Shown: in pieces, positions 16,913 to 26,435 of the stretch
Position numbering within the stretch: the first letter of the stretch is position 1
How the letters are laid out: every line of letters starts with the position of its first letter
Assembly (NCBI GenBank): GCA_016795105.1
Contig: JAEUIH010000007.1
Span: forward strand, 124,001-188,000
Source: Planctomyces sp.
GTDB taxonomy: Bacteria; Planctomycetota; Planctomycetia; Planctomycetales; Planctomycetaceae
Length of the DNA: 64,000 nt
Direction of reading: 5' to 3'
Made by a program: the position numbers and the translations under genes
The notes under the pieces: generated by a model
Told to the model about the DNA's origin: nothing
The model's input: the letters and a program-made list of their open reading frames with translations, nothing else
The model's database searches: none

Positions 16913-19726
16913 TTACCGACCGGCAGTCACCGGAATTTCCCGAGTTCTGCCCTTCTTCAGGAAGGGATCGGATGTGACGATCCCTTCGATCAGTGCCGAA
17001 AAACGAAAGCCATGCTGTTTTTGAAGTTCAAGGCTCTTGTCCACCGCACATTTGTCATAGTACTCAAGTCCTCGCCCAAGTGCATAGACCATCATACGCT
17101 CGGTCAGGGCTCTATGGAACTGTTCTCTGCGATCACGCACAATCCCGATGAGTTCGATAGCTCCATTGAATTTCTGTCCAGACGGAAGTTCTCCAGATGC
17201 ATCAATCGGTTTTTCCCCGTCTTTTTCTCTCCATCGACCCGTCGCGTCGAAATTTTCAAAGCCAAGTCCAAGTGGATCCATTGACTTATGGCATGATGCA
17301 CACCCGGGGTCCTTTCGATGCAGTTCAAGCTGTTCCCGAAGGCTGAGGTTAGGCATAGCCTTCGCCGTCTCTTCGAGCTGTGGGACGGCAGGAGGCGCCG
17401 GTGGAGGTGCTTCGCCGAGGATATTCTCCATGATCCACTTACCACGTTTTACAGGGCTCGTCCTTCCTGGATTTGAGGTCAGCGTCAGGATGCTGGCATG
17501 AGTCAGCACGCCAGCTCGATTAGTACCCCCCAGGGACACACGAACATATTCCTCTCCGGTGATCCCCTGCAGTCCATAATGCCGAGCCAGCCGTTCATTG
17601 ACAAACGTGTAATCTGCACTCAGGAATTCGTCGAGACTTCGATCTTCTTTAACAATCGTATTGAAGAAGATTTCTGTTTCCCGCGCCATCGAAACGCGCA
17701 GTGCATCGTCAAAGTCAGGGAATACATCCGGGTTTGGTCGTACATCCTTGAGGTTTCTCAGATTCAGCCACTGCGATGCAAAGTTTTCGCCGAGTGTCTT
17801 TGACTTTTCATCCTTGAGCATTCTGCGAATCTGCTGGCCCAGAATTTCGCGATCGAGAAGTCGACGGTTTTCAGCCACCTGAAATAATTCTTCGTCAGGC
17901 ATGGAACTCCAGAGAAAGTACGAGAGCCTTGATGCAACTTCGTACTCATTCAATGGCCGTTCCTCGTTCATGTTGTCGGGATCCTTTTCCATCAGGAACA
18001 GGAAGTCCGGAGAAACAAGGATTGCCTGCAAAGCGACGAAGAGTCCATAGTCGTACGTTTCGTGGTATTCGGAAACCTGCTGATTCACAAGTGACGCATA
18101 TCGCGAAACTTCTTCATCCGACACAGGCCGACGAAATGCGCGGTAGAGGACAGGCTTCAGAACCTGTGAAGCTGCTTCTGTCACAGAAATCGTTTCGCCT
18201 GGTCGCACAGTGACGAATCGCCGATGTGTCTCATGCCATACGGGTGCTGAACCTTCAAAGGGCCCCTGAAGCTCAATGGCTCGAATTCCGAGGTTTCGGT
18301 CTCTGTTGCCTTCCTCTGCCTCAGGGTTGTAATAGTCATTCAGAAACCGTCCGCCGATCACGTATTTTCCGGCCGTGAGTTTTGTCTTGAATTCATACCA
18401 ACCGGGTCGCCGGCGCCCTCGAATCTCGAATTCCTGCACCTGTTCCGTGTCGACCATCAGTCCCATTCGAGCTTTTTCGTCACCAGCCTGATCGGCGGCC
18501 GCTTCAATCCGGATCAGCCATGTACCATCTGCCGGAATATCCACGCTGGCAGACACCATCCCGGAACTCGGCAACAAATAAAATCCGGCTGCTGGTTCAT
18601 TTCCCGCCGTCGAAGTCAGTTGCTTTTCGGTGAACGACAATGACTGTGGTTTCGAGAAATCTCGAATGTCAATAACAGCTGAAGCCACTTCTTCGGCCGC
18701 ATCCAGATACTTTTCCATCAGCAGTGGAGGAAGCGACAGCACATCGCCAATATTGTCAAACCCTTCGCCCACATCATCGGACGGAAACTTGTCAGCGGGC
18801 GTCAAAGACACTCCAAACAAGTCTCGGATCGTGTTGTTGTACTCCGCTCGATTCAGCCGCTGGATCGTTGTTCGCCCTGGATGCCGAATCTCTGTGCAGT
18901 CAAAGCTGAAGAGTTCGTCGTACAGCGATTTTGATAATGCCAGCTGTTCGTCCACGGTCGGCTTTGGATCATGATCTGTTGGCGGCATTGCACCAGCGTT
19001 GATCATTCGATAGACCCGTTCCCACTTTTTTCTGTCACTCAGTAACTGATCAATGCTGTGAAGATCGTGCACAGCGACCCCACCCATTTGCTCAGTCGAA
19101 CCATGACAATCCACACAGTACTTTGCGAGATAAGGGATGGCGTCGGTTTCGAGCCACTTCTGACGGCGTGCTTTATCCGCTTCAGCTTCTTCAGACTCGA
19201 GCGACGCAAATTGAGGAGTTCCAGCCTGATTGGACGTGGCTGCTGCCTGAGGCCGCCGTTGAGCACTTCCGGTCAATGCCGACAGTCGTAATTCAGCACC
19301 CGATCCGTTCGAACTGGTGATGGCATACTGTGCCTGAAGATTTCCCGACGCAGTTGCCGTGCCCTCCGAACGAAACCAGATCATCAATCCAACTCCTGCC
19401 GTAAACACGACGGAGAATGCAATCAATGCGGGTTTCCATGATGCAGTTCGAGGGGCTCTGTATTCTCGAAGTCCGGTTGATGGAGGTCGGCCTGCGGATG
19501 ACCGCCCCCGCGGGCGTTGAGAAACGATTGGCCTGTTTGACACGGCCGGATCGTGGGACGGTTCAGCCGCTCTGTGATCGGTCCTGGAAGCGTCATTGGT
19601 GTTCGAAACTTCCAACACAATTTTTTGACGACATTCCACCTTCGGACACAAAATAGTTCTGCCAGCGAACCGAGCTTCGGTTCGGAAGCGAAACCCACAG
19701 GATGGACATTGAAATGAAATGGTCAT
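16913..19726 (-). CDS. DUF1592-type cytochrome-domain protein with N-terminal zinc ribbon
   Basis: The predicted product has 937 residues. Residues 1-35 form a zinc ribbon (Cys7, Cys10, Cys27, Cys32 in CPSCGFRFR...ILCPKVECRQK). A disordered linker leads to one membrane segment (98-118, ALIAFSVVFTAGVGLMIWF), then an extracytoplasmic part with CVDCH (204-208) and the DUF1587, DUF1595, DUF1592, DUF1588 and DUF1585 series (RLNRAEYNNTIRDLFGV, RPVSDEEVSRYA, FLMEKDP, CASCHKSMDPLGLGFENFDA). The zinc ribbon is expected inside the cell and the haem domain outside, giving a membrane-spanning link. The start is set at 19726 because the ribbon begins there; no strong ribosome site is visible. Partner DUF1552 follows. 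Confidence 0.9.
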   Translation of the reverse strand: MTISFQCPSCGFRFRTEARFAGRTILCPKVECRQKIVLEVSNTNDASRTDHRAAEPSHDPAVSNRPIVSQRPRGRSSAGRPPSTGLREYRAPRTASWKPALIAFSVVFTAGVGLMIWFRSEGTATASGNLQAQYAITSSNGSGAELRLSALTGSAQRRPQAAATSNQAGTPQFASLESEEAEADKARRQKWLETDAIPYLAKYCVDCHGSTEQMGGVAVHDLHSIDQLLSDRKKWERVYRMINAGAMPPTDHDPKPTVDEQLALSKSLYDELFSFDCTEIRHPGRTTIQRLNRAEYNNTIRDLFGVSLTPADKFPSDDVGEGFDNIGDVLSLPPLLMEKYLDAAEEVASAVIDIRDFSKPQSLSFTEKQLTSTAGNEPAAGFYLLPSSGMVSASVDIPADGTWLIRIEAAADQAGDEKARMGLMVDTEQVQEFEIRGRRRPGWYEFKTKLTAGKYVIGGRFLNDYYNPEAEEGNRDRNLGIRAIELQGPFEGSAPVWHETHRRFVTVRPGETISVTEAASQVLKPVLYRAFRRPVSDEEVSRYASLVNQQVSEYHETYDYGLFVALQAILVSPDFLFLMEKDPDNMNEERPLNEYEVASRLSYFLWSSMPDEELFQVAENRRLLDREILGQQIRRMLKDEKSKTLGENFASQWLNLRNLKDVRPNPDVFPDFDDALRVSMARETEIFFNTIVKEDRSLDEFLSADYTFVNERLARHYGLQGITGEEYVRVSLGGTNRAGVLTHASILTLTSNPGRTSPVKRGKWIMENILGEAPPPAPPAVPQLEETAKAMPNLSLREQLELHRKDPGCASCHKSMDPLGLGFENFDATGRWREKDGEKPIDASGELPSGQKFNGAIELIGIVRDRREQFHRALTERMMVYALGRGLEYYDKCAVDKSLELQKQHGFRFSALIEGIVTSDPFLKKGRTREIPVTAGR

Positions 19727-20310
19727 CGGTGCATCGATCAAGGCGGAAAGGCAGGACAAATCAGGAGGGATGCGTTCGGTGATCCGAACCACATTTTGAT
19801 TGTATCGCGCATCTGATCGAAATGCCACAAATTCACCAAAACGCCGGCGTTCACATGTTCACCTTGTGAGGGCGTGTTGCAGGTGGGAAACGCTTTTCGG
19901 CAAAACATGTTTTGGTTCTCGAAGAGTAAGCTGCGGGCGCTCATGAAATCTTCGAATTCGCTGAGGTTGTAACGGTTGGGACGACGAGGCAGCCTGGGGA
20001 CGTTTCAACGACCTCAAATGCCCCGTCAAAGTTAGCGCAAACAGCGCCATTTACACCTCGACAGAGGTCTGGAAAGCCCGCTGAAGCGCCTCGAAAAATG
20101 CAGACGTTGACACCATTTTCAGCCACAGGTAGAGTCGTTTGCCGCAACTTTGTTTGCACGGTTCGAGGGATGTCAATCAGCTCCCCCGAGCGTTCTGAGG
20201 AACCGGAAGAGTTACTGCGATTTGAACATGTGGGGTAATCGTTGAAACTGGACTTCAGTCACAAATTGGTAATCGCCGGGCGGGCTCCGCAGAGTCAGAG
20301 GTCTTCTGCC
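19727..20310. other. Divergent intergenic region
   Basis: This 584-base gap lies between the divergent DUF1592 and amidase genes. I see no supported gene; minus-strand frames at 19859-20159 lack recognisable features. It must contain two promoters. The 13-mer GTTGTAACGGTTG at 19966-19978 recurs exactly at 57135-57147 and with one change at 50143-50155, all intergenic. Confidence 0.45.
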
Positions 20311-20901
20311 ATGAGACGCCTTGTGGTTGCGGCTATTGCGGCTGGAACGTTGAGTTATCACAACGGAACTCTGACGGCCGCTGTCATCGGTGCTGGTAAC
20401 GGTGGTCGTGAACAGGCTGAACGCTGGAAAGCAGATGTGGCGGAGTCCGACTGGCAGTATGTGGTCCTGCACCATTCTGCTGCTGAATCCGGAAGTGTGG
20501 AATCAATCCATGCTGAACACAGTCGACGGAAAGACAGTTTCGGCAATCCATGGCTCGGGATTGGGTACCACTTTGTGATCGGTAACGGCAAAGGCATGCC
20601 GGATGGAGAGGTTGTCGCGACTTTTCGCTGGAAGGAGCAACTGCACGGAGCACACTCCGGGCAGGAGCAGTTTAATGCTCGAGGGATTGGTGTTTGTCTG
20701 ATTGGAAATTTTGAATTGGCTGCTCCCACGGCAAAGCAGATGCAGTCGCTGCGTCGGCTGCTCATCGAATTATGCAGGAGGCATGAGGTCGAAATGAGCC
20801 GTGTGATTGGCCACAGCTCCGTACGAGCAACTGCCTGCCCGGGAAAACTCTTCCCGCTCCAGCAGTTGCGAAAGTCTGTTCAGGACTCGCTGCAAGGCTG
20901 A
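20311..20901 (+). CDS. Exported N-acetylmuramoyl-L-alanine amidase (Amidase_2/PGRP fold)
   Basis: The protein has 196 residues. An N-terminal hydrophobic signal (RRLVVAAIAAGTL) precedes a zinc amidase domain. Zinc ligands are likely His54 (VVLHHSA), His168 and Cys176 (GHSSVRATACPGKLFP), matching the H/H/C set of T7 lysozyme and peptidoglycan recognition proteins. Tyr86 in GIGYHFVIGNG is the usual catalytic tyrosine. The family cleaves the amide between N-acetylmuramate and L-alanine, so this is a peptidoglycan-recycling or remodelling enzyme in the periplasm. The start at 20311 has GAGG 9 bases upstream and is preferred over 20242. Confidence 0.85.
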   Translation: MRRLVVAAIAAGTLSYHNGTLTAAVIGAGNGGREQAERWKADVAESDWQYVVLHHSAAESGSVESIHAEHSRRKDSFGNPWLGIGYHFVIGNGKGMPDGEVVATFRWKEQLHGAHSGQEQFNARGIGVCLIGNFELAAPTAKQMQSLRRLLIELCRRHEVEMSRVIGHSSVRATACPGKLFPLQQLRKSVQDSLQG

Positions 20902-20981
20902 AGGTAGTTGCAAAGTTTTGAAGCTTTTAGGTCTGGAATGCTGGGTGACCAGCTCACAGTTTTTCATGGAAGTACTCCCCA

Positions 20982-21791
20982 ATGTTTAATCGCGTCCGCC
21001 ACCTTACTCAGATTGGTTCAGAGTTTTACCTGCAGGAAACGGAGTTCGATTCCAGCCTGCTGCCGGTCGAACTGCGCGAACTTTATGACAGCTGGTCCCA
21101 GTCGGGAGAAGCTGATAGTCTGTCAAGTTCAGCAGTCGCTGAGTCTGACTGGCCCGTCGCGATTTATGTCCCGGAACGTTACGAAGAACACTACGCATAT
21201 CCACTGGTGATTTGGTTCCACAGCAACGACACCGATGAAGACCAGCTGGAAGACTTCATGAACGCGATGAGTTCTCAGAACTACATCGGGCTGTCCTTGC
21301 GAGCAAATTCCTATTGTCATTCCACGGGCGGCTACCGATGGGCCACCAATGGTCTTCAGTTCGGAGACGTCGCACTTCGTGATCTTCTGCATATCACGAC
21401 ATGCCGCCTGCGAAGAGCATTCCATATCCACAGCGAACGAATTTTTGTAGCGGGCAGCGGTGGCGGTGCGGATGCGGCAATGCAGGTGCTGATCCAGCGT
21501 CCTTCGTGGTTCGCCGGTGGAATCTTCCTCGATTCAGCCGGTCAGCCAGACCTGCTTCAAAGTGAACGTCTCATGGATCTCCGCGGCAAGCCTATGCTCC
21601 AGACGATCTCTCGCGATATCAGCAACGATCAACTCGCCCGACATGTCGAGGCCGTTCGCCTTCTGAGGGCGGCAGGCGCCAACGTACAGGTGGAGTTGAA
21701 GGATCGTCCAATCGATCCATGCAGCGGAGAAGTCCGGTTTATCGATCACTGGATCATGTCCCAGCTCTCCAAACCAGCCTTCGCCACCTAA
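20982..21791 (+). CDS. Alpha/beta-hydrolase, esterase/phospholipase-like
   Basis: This 269-residue serine hydrolase has the fold landmarks of carboxylesterase or depolymerase-type enzymes: VIWFHSNDTDEDQ oxyanion region, GGYRWATNG, nucleophile elbow AGSGGGAD with Ser159 (A-x-S-x-G rather than G-x-S-x-G), an IFLDSAGQ strand and a late FIDHW offering the catalytic His. There is no signal peptide, so it is likely cytoplasmic. It follows the amidase by 80 bases on the same strand and may be co-transcribed. The AxSxG elbow is known in some lipases. Substrate is unknown. Confidence 0.75.
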   Translation: MFNRVRHLTQIGSEFYLQETEFDSSLLPVELRELYDSWSQSGEADSLSSSAVAESDWPVAIYVPERYEEHYAYPLVIWFHSNDTDEDQLEDFMNAMSSQNYIGLSLRANSYCHSTGGYRWATNGLQFGDVALRDLLHITTCRLRRAFHIHSERIFVAGSGGGADAAMQVLIQRPSWFAGGIFLDSAGQPDLLQSERLMDLRGKPMLQTISRDISNDQLARHVEAVRLLRAAGANVQVELKDRPIDPCSGEVRFIDHWIMSQLSKPAFAT

Positions 21792-21795
21792 AACC

Positions 21796-21894
21796 AAATG
21801 TAGGATGGGCATTCCTGCCCGTCACCACAAATGCAGGATGGGCATTCCTGCCCGTCACCGCAAATGTAGGATGGGCATTCCTGCCCGTCGCCAC
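21796..21894. repeat. Three tandem 33-bp hairpin repeats
   Basis: Units start at 21796, 21829 and 21862, each beginning AAATG(T/C)AGGATGGGCA and containing GGGCA TTCC TGCCC, a 5-bp stem with 4-base loop. The units differ at only a few positions. They lie just after the esterase stop. Translation in one frame gives an artefactual GWAFLPV heptad. Confidence 0.95.
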
Positions 21895-21920
21895 AACTGC
21901 TTCCGCACTGTAACCGCATC

Positions 21921-21959
21921 AAAGTACTCGTCATCACGGCGGAGCGTGATGAGTACTTT
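21921..21959. terminator. Bidirectional terminator
   Basis: AAAGTACTC(GTC)ATCACG pairs with CGTGATGAGTACTTT across a GCGGAG loop, with a 3-base bulge. The stem is A-rich on one side and T-rich on the other, so it works in both directions, and it sits between convergent genes ending at 21791 and 21966. Confidence 0.8.
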
Positions 21960-21965
21960 GGCAGA

Positions 21966-23471
21966 TTAGTCCTGGTGATCGACTTTGCCGGGTTCCGGAA
22001 GGAAGTTTGTCAGCAGCACGCCGACAACTGCGTAGGCACCTGCCACACATGCTCCGACGAGAGCCATGCGACCGGGGTTTGGCGGCGAGGCAGTTGCCAG
22101 TGTGATGGTGATGAATGCCGCTGCGGTACCGAGAATTCGGCCGCCGATGTTGGCAGCAAAGCTCTCCCCTGTTCCACGAAGATGGACAGGGAACACCAGA
22201 GGAATATAGTTGCCCCAGAAGCTGAACTGGGCAACAACAAGGACCCCGGCAACGAAGATTCCGACCTTGATCATGAACAGTGAATCCGACTGCAGAGCGC
22301 CCGAAATCCAATAGAACAGGACCGGGATGAAGATCATGGCAGGTATCTGGAACACACGCAGCAGACTCCTGCGGCTGACAATCTTCAAAGCAAGAAAGGC
22401 CAGCAACGCTCGTCCAACAAGGCCACCGAGTTCCTGCGAAAGCGTAACTTTGGCAACAACTGCATCGCTTTCATTTCCGGCTGCTCGTTTTTGGTCGGGT
22501 GTGTATTCCGGCTTTCCGGTCTTTGCATTGGTTCCCTGAGGATCGCCAACCTTCGCTTTGGCAGCAGCAATCACTTCCTGATGACCGGCCTCAGCGGGAG
22601 TTCCCAGAGCCTGGGCTCCCAGAATCTGGGGCAGTTGCTGAATGGCACCAAACGCAAGACCATAACTAGCGGCGAACACCAGAGTTGTGACGATGGTGGT
22701 CGTTCGCAGCTCCGGGCTGAAGAGTTCACTGATTCTGGGCCGTTTGAGAGTTCCAGCCTCTTTCTTCTTTTGCCATTCCGGCGACTCGGGAAGGAACGGA
22801 CGAATCAACAGCAAAGGTAGTGCGGGAATGACTCCGGAGATCAATGTATATCGCCATGCTTCGTGGCCACCCGCAATTTCTGGAAGTGAATTGGCGTACA
22901 TACCGGCCAGAATATTCATACCAGCGACTAACAAGCCGCCCAACGATGAAAATGCCTGAGTCCAGCCGAGTACTTTTTCTCGCTGATCATGAACCGGGAA
23001 CAACTCCGCGAGCCATGCAACTGCTGCGACGAACTCAACACACACGCCCACGAAAACACAGCAGCGGCAGAACAGAAGGTAAGGCAAAGTTGTTGCAAAC
23101 CCGGCTGCAAATGCACCAAATGCATACAGCAGAATGCTGAACGTCAGAACGCGTCGGCGGCCCATTCGGTCTGTCAGCCAGCCACCTAACAGGCCAAATG
23201 CCCCACCAGCAACGGCAGGTGCAAAGAACAACATACGTGCCCACCAGCCATAGTTGGTACCGCCAGGCAGCCACAACTGAACAGCCTCTGGCCGGCTCAA
23301 TCCACCTGCGACGGCCTGCTCAATCAATGGTGCACTCAAAGAAGCAATTGCAGGCTTGATGATCAGCGGCAACATCAACAGTTCGTAGATATCAAACGCA
23401 AATCCAATCGCTGCGATTGTACAGACCAGCCACTGAACACCGGTCAATCGAAAGGGGGCAGGAGAAGACAT
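21966..23471 (-). CDS. MFS transporter
   Basis: This 501-residue inner-membrane protein belongs to the major facilitator superfamily. It has about 12 hydrophobic segments and the signature loop GGWLTDRMGRRRVL between segments 2 and 3; FLPESPEWQKKKEAG ends the first half. A hydrophilic insertion of about 35 residues (DPQGTNAKTGKPEYTPDQK) lies in the second half. The subgroup resembles sialate or metabolite:H+ symporters, but the substrate cannot be assigned. GAGG lies 5 bases before the start. It is divergent from the APC-type permease and has no operon partner. Confidence 0.88.
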   Translation of the reverse strand: MSSPAPFRLTGVQWLVCTIAAIGFAFDIYELLMLPLIIKPAIASLSAPLIEQAVAGGLSRPEAVQLWLPGGTNYGWWARMLFFAPAVAGGAFGLLGGWLTDRMGRRRVLTFSILLYAFGAFAAGFATTLPYLLFCRCCVFVGVCVEFVAAVAWLAELFPVHDQREKVLGWTQAFSSLGGLLVAGMNILAGMYANSLPEIAGGHEAWRYTLISGVIPALPLLLIRPFLPESPEWQKKKEAGTLKRPRISELFSPELRTTTIVTTLVFAASYGLAFGAIQQLPQILGAQALGTPAEAGHQEVIAAAKAKVGDPQGTNAKTGKPEYTPDQKRAAGNESDAVVAKVTLSQELGGLVGRALLAFLALKIVSRRSLLRVFQIPAMIFIPVLFYWISGALQSDSLFMIKVGIFVAGVLVVAQFSFWGNYIPLVFPVHLRGTGESFAANIGGRILGTAAAFITITLATASPPNPGRMALVGACVAGAYAVVGVLLTNFLPEPGKVDHQD

Positions 23472-23790
23472 GTAAGCCTCAGGGCTGAGTCCAAATAAGG
23501 TGGGAAAGTCAACAGAAAAATCTGTCGAATCGAACGAATCGTATCTCCCGGGTCGAACGTCTGCAATCTATCGGGACACGCCGATACTCCTCATTCGCCT
23601 GCATTCGACTTTCCTGGTGCAGGTCGGTGTATCCGGATTGAACTTACGGAGATTCATTGCCAAGATCCGCGGAACCCTGTCGAAGTCGATGTCGCGTCTG
23701 AGTGATTGGACGCCTTCACCCCTCAGCCTGACGAAATTCACGCCGCGACTCATGGCAGAACAACCACAGGTTCTAAGTTGATAAGTTGAA
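23472..23790. other. Divergent intergenic region
   Basis: This 319-base region between the divergent MFS and APC genes holds no supported gene. It should contain both promoters, but none could be assigned with confidence. Confidence 0.4.
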
Positions 23791-25767
23791 ATGAATACAT
23801 CTCCATCTGCAAGTTCGGAGCCTCCTCCCTCCGGGGCGACCCCCTCTGCTTCTCACGGACATCATCCTCAGGCATTTTGGTTGTGGGTGTTGTGTCTGAC
23901 CGGTGTCGACTATTTCAGCACTCTCGCCTACCAGCCCTCCATCGCAATCGAAAATGCAGGCAGGCTGGCTCCGTTTGCCACGTTCCTGCTGGTACTCGTG
24001 ACGTTGTTTGGAGCTGTTCCTGTCTATCGCCGAGTCGCACGATCGTCGCCGCATGGTCAGGGCTCTATTGCGATGCTCCAGAAACTGGTGCATGGCTGGG
24101 CCGGAAAATTTCTCGTTCTGGTGCTCCTTGGATTTGCAGCAACCGACTTTGTGATCACCATCACATTATCTGCTGCAGACGCGAGTGAACATCTGCTGCA
24201 CAACCCCCTGTTCCGGGATACTCCCGGCTGGATGCATAGCCAGGTCGGAATCACACTGTTGCTGACCCTGTTTCTCGGCGCTCTGTTCCTGAAAGGATTC
24301 CGGGAAGTCATCGGAATCGCCGTGGTGATCGTCGCCTTCTATCTGATGATGAATGCGATTGTGCTGATTGGGGGCCTGAAAACTCTGATTGCAGAACCGC
24401 ACTTTATCTCAGAGTGGGCAACCAGTCTTTCACGTGGCGACCTTGGCATTGAGAGTGAGCTTTCGGGAAAACCGCTCGTCTGGTACTCCGCCCTGTTTCT
24501 CAGTGCTCTCCTGTTTCCGAAACTCGCCCTTGGCTTGAGTGGCTTTGAAACGGGGGTCGCCGTCATGCCACTGATCAAAGGAAATCCGACAGATACCGAG
24601 GACAACCCGGCTGGCCGAATTCTGGGTACTCAACGTTTGCTGCTGACTTCCGCACTCATCATGTCTGTGATGCTGATTGGATCTTCATTTATTGTGGCGA
24701 CCCTGATTCCGCTTGAACAACTTCAGCAGGGAGGCCATGCTCAGAATCGGGCATTAGCATGGATTGCACATGGAAGCGATGGGCAACCTCTGTTACCGTT
24801 CTTTGGTCCGTCTTTCGGTACACTTTACGACATTAGTACAATTACGATTCTCTGGTTCGCGGGTGCCAGCGCACTTTCCGGACTGTTGAATCTGATCCCG
24901 AGGTATCTTCCCAGATTTGGAATGGCGCCGGACTGGGTTTCTGCAACTCGCCCTCTGGTCTGCGTCATCGTTGGCGTCTGCCTCGTGGTAACACTACTGT
25001 TTCAGGCCAGCGTCAGTGCTCAGGGCGCAGCGTACGCCACAGGTGTTATGGTCCTCATCCTCAGCGCCTGCGTAGCTGTGATCATTGAACGGTTTCAGGT
25101 CAGCCAGCGATCGGGATTCAGGCGAATCCCATGGAGCACTGTTCTGATTACTTTGGTATTTCTGTTTACAACCGTGGACATCCTGATCGAGAAACCGGAT
25201 GGACTGATCATCGCCTGCTTCTTCATCGGTGCAATTATCGTCGTGTCGCTTGTATCCCGGTTCGTTAGAAGTGATGAGCTGCGGGTGGTGCGATTTCAGT
25301 TCGCCAATGCTGAATCGCGATTCCGATGGAACACTCTTCAGCATATAGAGATCCCCGTCCTGGCGCCTCATCGGCCCGGAGGGAGAACTCTGGATGAAAA
25401 AGAACGAGAACTCAGAGAATGGCATCATCTGGAAGATGATATTCCTGTGGTGTTTGTGGAAGTCAGTCTTGGTGACCCCAGCGATTTCTTTCAGGAACCC
25501 ATGCTGGACGTTCAACATCAGGGCGGCCGCTACGTCATTGTTGTCAGCCATTGCACTTCGATTGCACCAGCGCTCGCAGCGATGGCACTTTCACTGTCTG
25601 TCACGCGTCCCGTTGAACTTCATTTTGGCTGGTCTGATGAGAGCCCCCTGAAGATGAATCTGGGATTTTTGTTGTTCGGTGAAGGCAACGTTCCGTTTCT
25701 CGTCCGCGAACTTCTCAGAGATGCTCAGCCGGATGAAAAACTGCGACCACGAGTTGTCATTGGATGA
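23791..25767 (+). CDS. APC-superfamily permease with C-terminal soluble domain
   Basis: The protein has 658 residues. The membrane part (about 25-480) has around 12 segments and the hallmark VDYFSTLAYQPSIAIENAG, GQGSIAMLQKLV, ATDFVITITLSAADAS and LGLSGFETGVAVMPL of the APC-type permeases common in cyanobacteria and planctomycetes. A cytosolic domain of about 170 residues follows (RFRWNTLQHIEIPVLAPHRP, DIPVVFVEVSLGDPSDF, RYVIVVSHCTSIAPALAAM), perhaps regulatory. The N-terminus is Ser/Pro/His-rich. The family is usually annotated as amino acid transporter; potassium or another solute cannot be excluded. Confidence 0.85.
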   Translation: MNTSPSASSEPPPSGATPSASHGHHPQAFWLWVLCLTGVDYFSTLAYQPSIAIENAGRLAPFATFLLVLVTLFGAVPVYRRVARSSPHGQGSIAMLQKLVHGWAGKFLVLVLLGFAATDFVITITLSAADASEHLLHNPLFRDTPGWMHSQVGITLLLTLFLGALFLKGFREVIGIAVVIVAFYLMMNAIVLIGGLKTLIAEPHFISEWATSLSRGDLGIESELSGKPLVWYSALFLSALLFPKLALGLSGFETGVAVMPLIKGNPTDTEDNPAGRILGTQRLLLTSALIMSVMLIGSSFIVATLIPLEQLQQGGHAQNRALAWIAHGSDGQPLLPFFGPSFGTLYDISTITILWFAGASALSGLLNLIPRYLPRFGMAPDWVSATRPLVCVIVGVCLVVTLLFQASVSAQGAAYATGVMVLILSACVAVIIERFQVSQRSGFRRIPWSTVLITLVFLFTTVDILIEKPDGLIIACFFIGAIIVVSLVSRFVRSDELRVVRFQFANAESRFRWNTLQHIEIPVLAPHRPGGRTLDEKERELREWHHLEDDIPVVFVEVSLGDPSDFFQEPMLDVQHQGGRYVIVVSHCTSIAPALAAMALSLSVTRPVELHFGWSDESPLKMNLGFLLFGEGNVPFLVRELLRDAQPDEKLRPRVVIG

Positions 25768-25778
25768 CGTCTATTGTT

Positions 25779-25814
25779 GTAACATTGGTCCACAGATGTA
25801 GCATTGGTCCATAG
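25779..25814. repeat. Short direct repeat before the lipoprotein gene
   Basis: GT(A)ACATTGGTCCACAG (25779-25795) and GTAGCATTGGTCCATAG (25798-25814) are near-identical 17-mers 19 bases apart, between the permease stop and the lipoprotein start. They may be a regulatory element or a local duplication. Confidence 0.6.
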
Positions 25815-25837
25815 ACTTGCTGCGAAGGAGCCTTGCA

Positions 25838-26404
25838 ATGAATGCACCCGTTCAAACTCCGTTTCGATCGATGTTATTGATCATGTTCGCCGTTTCGGGA
25901 TTGCTGTTCTGCGGCTGTACCGAAGCTCCCCGGGAACTGCCTTTACGTCCACAGGATGATAAAGTAGCTGCCGATGCTGTCGCCATTCTGAGAACGACCA
26001 TTGAAAACCTTCCGGAATCCGATCCACTTATTCAGCGATACGGAAAGCTGAAGACGATCGAGATTAAGGAGGTCGTCCAGCACCGGAACGTGAATTCGTC
26101 CCAGCCAGGAAGAGCCAGCCCCCCGATGCTGAGGATCAAATGCAGGTCTCAGTTTGAAAAGTATCCAACACTCATTGAAGTCACCGTGATCGAGTTTCCT
26201 GACGGCACGACGCCCGCTTTTGAAACACCCGAAGTCCCGATCACCATTGAGCCGTCGCTCGAAAAGACCACAGAGCTCGAAGCTTCCGGTTACAAGCCCA
26301 TCGTCCTCGCTGACGAACTCTGGTTCGGGCAAAATATTGGCGACAGCATTCACGTCCACTGCTCAGTCGGCACAATAATCCGGCACCCGGACTTCAAGCC
26401 GTGA
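25838..26404 (+). CDS. Putative lipoprotein
   Basis: The predicted product has 188 residues. The N-terminus has a hydrophobic stretch ending in LLFCGC, close to a lipobox, with Cys at +1 followed by TEAPRELP. The mature part has no recognised domain. It contains RIKCRSQFEKYPTLIEVTV and VLADELWFGQNIGDSIHVHC, suggesting a small beta-rich envelope protein. The start at 25838 has AAGGAG 7 bases upstream. The gene follows the permease by 70 bases and may share its transcript; a role in the same process is only inferred from position. Confidence 0.7.
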   Translation: MNAPVQTPFRSMLLIMFAVSGLLFCGCTEAPRELPLRPQDDKVAADAVAILRTTIENLPESDPLIQRYGKLKTIEIKEVVQHRNVNSSQPGRASPPMLRIKCRSQFEKYPTLIEVTVIEFPDGTTPAFETPEVPITIEPSLEKTTELEASGYKPIVLADELWFGQNIGDSIHVHCSVGTIIRHPDFKP

Positions 26405-26435
26405 ACCCGACGTGAGGCGACGAAACAGTGAGACG

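Noticed and set aside
21719-21913. 64-codon frame with repeated GWAFLPV
   Set aside because: It overlaps the esterase 3' end and exists only because the hairpin repeat is 33 bp long.
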